A DNA stretch of 64,000 nt, taken from contig NZ_JARXNQ010000002.1 in assembly GCF_029872055.1 (NCBI RefSeq), positions 62,001 to 126,000 of the forward strand. The letters run 5' to 3'. The notes beneath the pieces were generated by a model. That model was not told the origin of the DNA. It did not search any database and saw nothing but the letters and a program-made list of their open reading frames with translations. Position 1 is the stretch's first letter. Each line of letters starts with the position of its first letter. This document shows, piece by piece, positions 60,344-64,000 of the stretch. The DNA is from Sulfurimonas sp. C5. GTDB lineage: Bacteria > Campylobacterota > Campylobacteria > Campylobacterales > Sulfurimonadaceae. Position numbers and translations under genes: made by a program.

Positions 60344-63058
60344 ATGTCTGGATTTATAAATAATTTAGCCTATGAAGCAAGTGCGGGAAGCGGAAAGACT
60401 TTTATGCTTGTCGTGCGTTACTTGTCATTGCTTTTTCAAGGGGCTGATCCAAGCAAAATATTAGCACTTACTTTTACCAACAAAGCGGCAGCAGAGATGA
60501 GTGAGCGTATTGTCGAGACACTTGAAGAGCTTGAAAGCAGAGGTGAACTTTGCGAGATTGTAAAAGTGACAGGTTTTTCACAAGAGCAGCTTCTTGCGCA
60601 AAGAGATCAGATCCTAAAAGAGTTTCTAAACGCAAATACGAAGATTATGACGATTGACAGTTTCTTTACAAAAGTACTTCGCAAGTTTTCACTATACACC
60701 TCCTTGATGCCTGACTTTACAACCGCATCTTCTCAACATGAGCTAAAACTTCTAAGCAGATTTTTATCTGAAGTAAGTGTGGCAAATAAACGAAATACTC
60801 TGATCGAACTTTCACTTGAATCAAAAAAAAGAGTTACCGATATTTTCAGTCTTTTAAATCAGTTTTATGAGAAAAAAGAGGAACTTGCTAACTTTAGTTA
60901 TAAACGTTTGTATGAGAAAAGTTATGAGGCGAGGGCACTCGAAGCGTTAGAGAATATTAAAAAGATTGTAGCTTCTTGTAAAGGGGCATCGGCTACTTTG
61001 CAAAAAGCTGTAAATCTGGATAGTTTTGAAGAGTTGTTAAATACCACCTGGGTGTATAAAGATACTTTGGATTACTGGGTATTTAAAAAGTGTTTTACGC
61101 CAGATATGGATTATAACCTGACGATTATTCAGGAGTGTGTGCAGGAGTATTTTGCCCAAAAAGAGCAAAACTTTTTTTATGCCCTTAATGAACTTGTTGC
61201 AATCTATAAAAAATCGAAAAAAGCACTTTATGTAGATGACAGTGAACTGAGTTTCTCTGACGTAACACTGTTAGTATATGAGATACTACATCGTCTGGAT
61301 GACAGTGAGTTTTTATATTTTAGAATAGATGCAACGATCGAGCATATGCTGCTTGATGAGTTTCAAGATACGAGTATCATTCAATACGAAATTTTAAAGC
61401 CGCTCATTAATGAAATCACATCAGGAAACGGTGTAGCTGAAAACGGCAGTTTCTTTTTCGTTGGGGATGTAAAGCAGTCTATTTACAGGTTCCGTGGTGG
61501 TGTTTCGGCTTTATTTGGTGAGGTTGCAAAACAGAACAATACACAGATCGAAAAACTGCGTGTGAACTATCGTTCACAAAAAGAAGTAGTAGAGTTTGTC
61601 AACAACACTTTTATAAACAAGATTAAAAACTACACACCGCAGTTAGTACGTGAAGATGTTACAGGTGGTTATGTTTCAATTACGACAGATGATGAAGTTT
61701 TAGAGGCAACACTCACTCAAGTGCAGGAACTTTTAGAAAAAGGTGCAGATGTAGATGAGATCGCAATACTCTGTGCGACAAACGGTGACGGGGAAGAGAT
61801 CAAAAATCTTTTAACTGAGAAGAAGATTGATGTTGTAACTGAGACTACAACTAAGCTAATTAATCAAAGAGCCGTAAAAGCAGTTCTTGAATACTTGAAA
61901 TATCTCTATTTTCAAGAAGAGATTTACAAACATAACTTTTTTGCCTTGCTTGGGCGTGAAGTTGAAGTGATAGAAAGAGTTGATTTTAGCAGGGTAAAAC
62001 TGGTTGATGTAGTAAAATCTGCTATCGATAAATATAAACTGTTTGAAGATGATTTTCACTTGATGCGCTTTATTACAGCACTGCAAAATTATCAAGATAT
62101 TGAGGCACTGCTTTTTGAATATGAACGTCTTGAGATCTCTGCAGCGGCAAGTGACATCAGCGGGGTGAGGGTGCTTACTATCCATAAGTCTAAAGGTCTC
62201 GAGTACGAGCACGTTATCGTGATGGACAGACTTAAAAAAGCTCCTGCACCTAGAGACAGCATCATTTACAAATATGAGGGAATTGAGCTGCAAAGTATCT
62301 ACTTGCGTATTAAAAATAGAGATTTACTTGATCCTGAATACGCAGAAGCGCTTGCAAAAGAGAAAACTCTGATCGAAGAAGACAGTTTAAACGGTTTGTA
62401 TGTTGCCTTTACAAGGGCGAGAGAAAACCTGTTTATCATCAAAAAAACAAAAGATTCCCTTTTTGACCTTTTGGAACTCTCAGACGGAAGTTTCGGCACT
62501 TTAAAACTTGCACCAAAAGAGCAAAAAGCACCAGTAGTCTATGAAAAGATGAACTACCGAGACTTTTATTACGGCACGCAAGTTGAGATTTTGGCATATG
62601 AAGAGGAGAAAGAGGAAGACTTAGCAAGTATCAACTTCGGTTTGGCAACCCACTATACTTTGGAGATGCTAGAGGAGTTTACTACAGAGTCATTGCCAAG
62701 TGCGCTCTCTATGACGGAAAACAAATTCGGTTTTGCTTTAGAGGAACACGAGTTTGCCGAAATCGAAAAAAGAGTAAAACAGCTTTTAGAAAATAATCAG
62801 TTTGCAGAACTTGTGCATGGTGAGTGTTACAAAGAAAAAGGGCTTAAATATAAAAATAATCTGCGTTATATAGACCTGCTTGTAAAAAAAGAGGACAAAT
62901 GGATGATTATTGATTACAAGACGGGTGAACACTTTCACAAAGAATATATAAAACAGGTAAAAAGTTATATCAAAGCAGTTGAAGAGATTACAAATCAAGA
63001 GGTAGAAGGGTATTTGTGCTACCTCTTAAGTGATGATGTAAAGATCGTAAAAGTTTAG
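60344..63058 (+). CDS. addA: AddA-like helicase-nuclease
   Basis: 904 residues. UvrD-type helicase with Walker A ASAGSGKT (12-19), motif Ia ILALTFTNKAAAEM, Walker B LLDEFQDTS, motif III FFVGDVKQSIYRFRGG, motif V VRVLTIHKSKGLEYEHVIV and motif VI LYVAFTRARENLF. The C-terminal RecB-type nuclease is complete (KKEDKWMIIDYKTGEHFHK). With AddB it forms the break-resection machine of this phylum. Its stop overlaps the convergent modC stop (63055-63058). Confidence 0.92.
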   Translation: MSGFINNLAYEASAGSGKTFMLVVRYLSLLFQGADPSKILALTFTNKAAAEMSERIVETLEELESRGELCEIVKVTGFSQEQLLAQRDQILKEFLNANTKIMTIDSFFTKVLRKFSLYTSLMPDFTTASSQHELKLLSRFLSEVSVANKRNTLIELSLESKKRVTDIFSLLNQFYEKKEELANFSYKRLYEKSYEARALEALENIKKIVASCKGASATLQKAVNLDSFEELLNTTWVYKDTLDYWVFKKCFTPDMDYNLTIIQECVQEYFAQKEQNFFYALNELVAIYKKSKKALYVDDSELSFSDVTLLVYEILHRLDDSEFLYFRIDATIEHMLLDEFQDTSIIQYEILKPLINEITSGNGVAENGSFFFVGDVKQSIYRFRGGVSALFGEVAKQNNTQIEKLRVNYRSQKEVVEFVNNTFINKIKNYTPQLVREDVTGGYVSITTDDEVLEATLTQVQELLEKGADVDEIAILCATNGDGEEIKNLLTEKKIDVVTETTTKLINQRAVKAVLEYLKYLYFQEEIYKHNFFALLGREVEVIERVDFSRVKLVDVVKSAIDKYKLFEDDFHLMRFITALQNYQDIEALLFEYERLEISAAASDISGVRVLTIHKSKGLEYEHVIVMDRLKKAPAPRDSIIYKYEGIELQSIYLRIKNRDLLDPEYAEALAKEKTLIEEDSLNGLYVAFTRARENLFIIKKTKDSLFDLLELSDGSFGTLKLAPKEQKAPVVYEKMNYRDFYYGTQVEILAYEEEKEEDLASINFGLATHYTLEMLEEFTTESLPSALSMTENKFGFALEEHEFAEIEKRVKQLLENNQFAELVHGECYKEKGLKYKNNLRYIDLLVKKEDKWMIIDYKTGEHFHKEYIKQVKSYIKAVEEITNQEVEGYLCYLLSDDVKIVKV

Positions 63059-63906
63059 TTGTTCAGCATCGGTGAAAATGCTTTTGTACTGACACTTAGC
63101 ACTTGACCTATTTGAAGATTTTTTACCTCTTCATCACTTACAACTACTTCCACAAGCTGTTGTCCGATCGAGATGACGGCAACATTGATGACATCCACCT
63201 TAATGATGTCTAAAAGCTCTCCGTGAAATGAAAATTTAGCACTTCCCTGTGTTTTTAAAAGGATATTTTTCGGTATACCGTCAGCTTCAATTGAACCGTG
63301 ATTCAATACTATGACACGAGAAGCTAAACGATAGATCTCACTTGGATCGTGACTTACCATGATCGTCGTAATGTTAAACTCTTTATGTAAGGCTAAAATC
63401 TCGTTTTGCAGTTTTGTACGCATTGTCGGATCTAGTGCTGAGAGCGGTTCATCAAGTAAAAGAATTTTTGGTCTGTTCATCAGTGATCGACACAGTGCCA
63501 CACGCTGCTTTTGCCCACCGCTGAGTTGGTTTGGCAGTCTGTCTTGAAGTTCTGTCAGTTCCGTTACTTCTAAAAGATGTTCTGCAAGTTCTCTGTCTTT
63601 TTGAACAAATAGAAGGTTCTCAAGTACACTCATATTAGGAAAAAGTGCATAGTCTTGAAATACAAAACCTATCTCTCTCTTTTGCGGTGGTAATTTGTGT
63701 TTTTGATCTAGCCAGCTGTTTTGATCGACAGTAATATTTCCCTGTGCTTCTTCAAGACCGGCAAGAATTCTAAGCAGTGTCGTTTTACCGCTCCCGCTTT
63801 TTCCACTGAGGGCTACAAACTCCCCTTGTTTGATGTTGAGATCCACAAGGAGCTGCATATCTCCCTGAGAGCCTTGAAGTTGTTTAGTTATATTTAATTG
63901 AACCAT
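63055..63906 (-). CDS. modC: Molybdate ABC transporter ATP-binding protein
   Basis: 283 residues. Walker A GKSGSGKTT (35-43), signature LSGGQKQR, Walker B ILLLDEPLSAL, and switch His in MVSHDPSEI. A C-terminal TOBE-like domain (LLDIIKVDVINVAVISIGQQ) would bind molybdate or tungstate in regulation. Its ATG overlaps the stop of an upstream ModB-like permease (TAATG). Sulfate or tungstate transport is the alternative. Read on the minus strand, convergent with addA. Confidence 0.82.
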   Translation of the reverse strand: MVQLNITKQLQGSQGDMQLLVDLNIKQGEFVALSGKSGSGKTTLLRILAGLEEAQGNITVDQNSWLDQKHKLPPQKREIGFVFQDYALFPNMSVLENLLFVQKDRELAEHLLEVTELTELQDRLPNQLSGGQKQRVALCRSLMNRPKILLLDEPLSALDPTMRTKLQNEILALHKEFNITTIMVSHDPSEIYRLASRVIVLNHGSIEADGIPKNILLKTQGSAKFSFHGELLDIIKVDVINVAVISIGQQLVEVVVSDEEVKNLQIGQVLSVSTKAFSPMLNN

Positions 63907-63998
63907 TAATGTATACCGATCTTCTTTTGATATCTGCGATTAAAAATATAAACACTTAACAGTACTACAAAGCTAATAGTAACCATTATTGCCGAATA
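63906..63998 (-). CDS. modB: ModB-like permease, C-terminal end only
   Basis: The last 30 codons of a minus-strand gene cut by the window end: a hydrophobic helix (IMVTISFVVLLSVYIFN) followed by a basic tail (RRYQKKIGIH). This is the typical end of a ModB/CysT-type permease. The stop overlaps the modC ATG. Called from position and topology. Confidence 0.6.
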   Translation of the reverse strand, partial: YSAIMVTISFVVLLSVYIFNRRYQKKIGIH

Positions 63999-64000
63999 GA

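Noticed and set aside
61856-62293. Minus-strand open frame of 145 codons inside addA
   Set aside because: Antisense to helicase motif-coding sequence, with no start signals or recognisable protein features.

Overview
The window looks like a chromosomal segment of a Campylobacterota (Epsilonproteobacteria) species, most likely Sulfurimonas-like. The grounds are the low GC content, the purA / FliJ-like / FlgY-like order shared with Helicobacter pylori, a ccoNOQP operon carrying a DUF4006 protein and FixH, a split CetA/CetB-type energy-taxis pair, AddAB-type recombination enzymes, a HisZ-like protein beside purA, and many TTG/GTG starts. The genus is inferred; no rRNA is present. I see no intact mobile element, prophage or CRISPR array.

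Layout. 1-2.5 kb: end of an RND exporter, then a lipid acyltransferase fusion with a degenerate GGDEF tail, then a decayed YwqK-repeat gene. 2.6-7 kb: TolC/MacA/MacB-type tripartite efflux operon. 7-11 kb: a large DUF805 plus YwqK-repeat membrane protein, an MsbA-like ABC exporter and a bacteriohemerythrin. 11-18 kb: small conserved proteins, an RMD1-like protein, a response regulator with PilZ domain divergent from a CHASE histidine kinase, SixA and a sugar mutarotase. 18-22 kb: diguanylate cyclase, CetA/CetB-like energy taxis, and a winged-helix LOV photoreceptor. 21.9-22.4 kb and 35.5-36 kb: two five-gene tRNA clusters on the minus strand. 22.5-35 kb: Na+ symporter, thiG, NAD(P)HX repair enzyme, an orphan P-loop ATPase, kdsD, pseudouridine synthase, rarA, malic enzyme, SlyD-like PPIase, a lone prepilin-like protein, a DUF2920 protein and a second diguanylate cyclase. 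36-46.8 kb: ilvD, thrS-infC, two convergent CZB chemoreceptors, MFS transporter, rdgB, uppP. 46.9-52.9 kb: class V aminotransferase, hisZ-like, purA, FliJ-like, FlgY/MotE-like, DUF507, carA. 53-63 kb: ccoNOQP with accessory genes, then addB-addA. 63-64 kb: modC and the end of modB.

Themes. Signal transduction is dense: two diguanylate cyclases, a PilZ receiver protein, a GGDEF-like tail on a lipid enzyme, three chemoreceptors and a blue-light sensor. Respiration is microaerobic (cbb3 oxidase). Several promoters place an extended or consensus -10 only 6-9 nt before the start codon, which suggests leaderless mRNAs.

The observations I rate highest are the LOV-winged-helix regulator, whose promoter carries an 11-bp-period direct repeat, and the acyltransferase fusion, whose inactive GGDEF domain keeps a c-di-GMP I-site. 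Next are a 29-residue membrane micro-ORF inside the cbb3 operon and the YwqK-repeat gene with its decayed partner.
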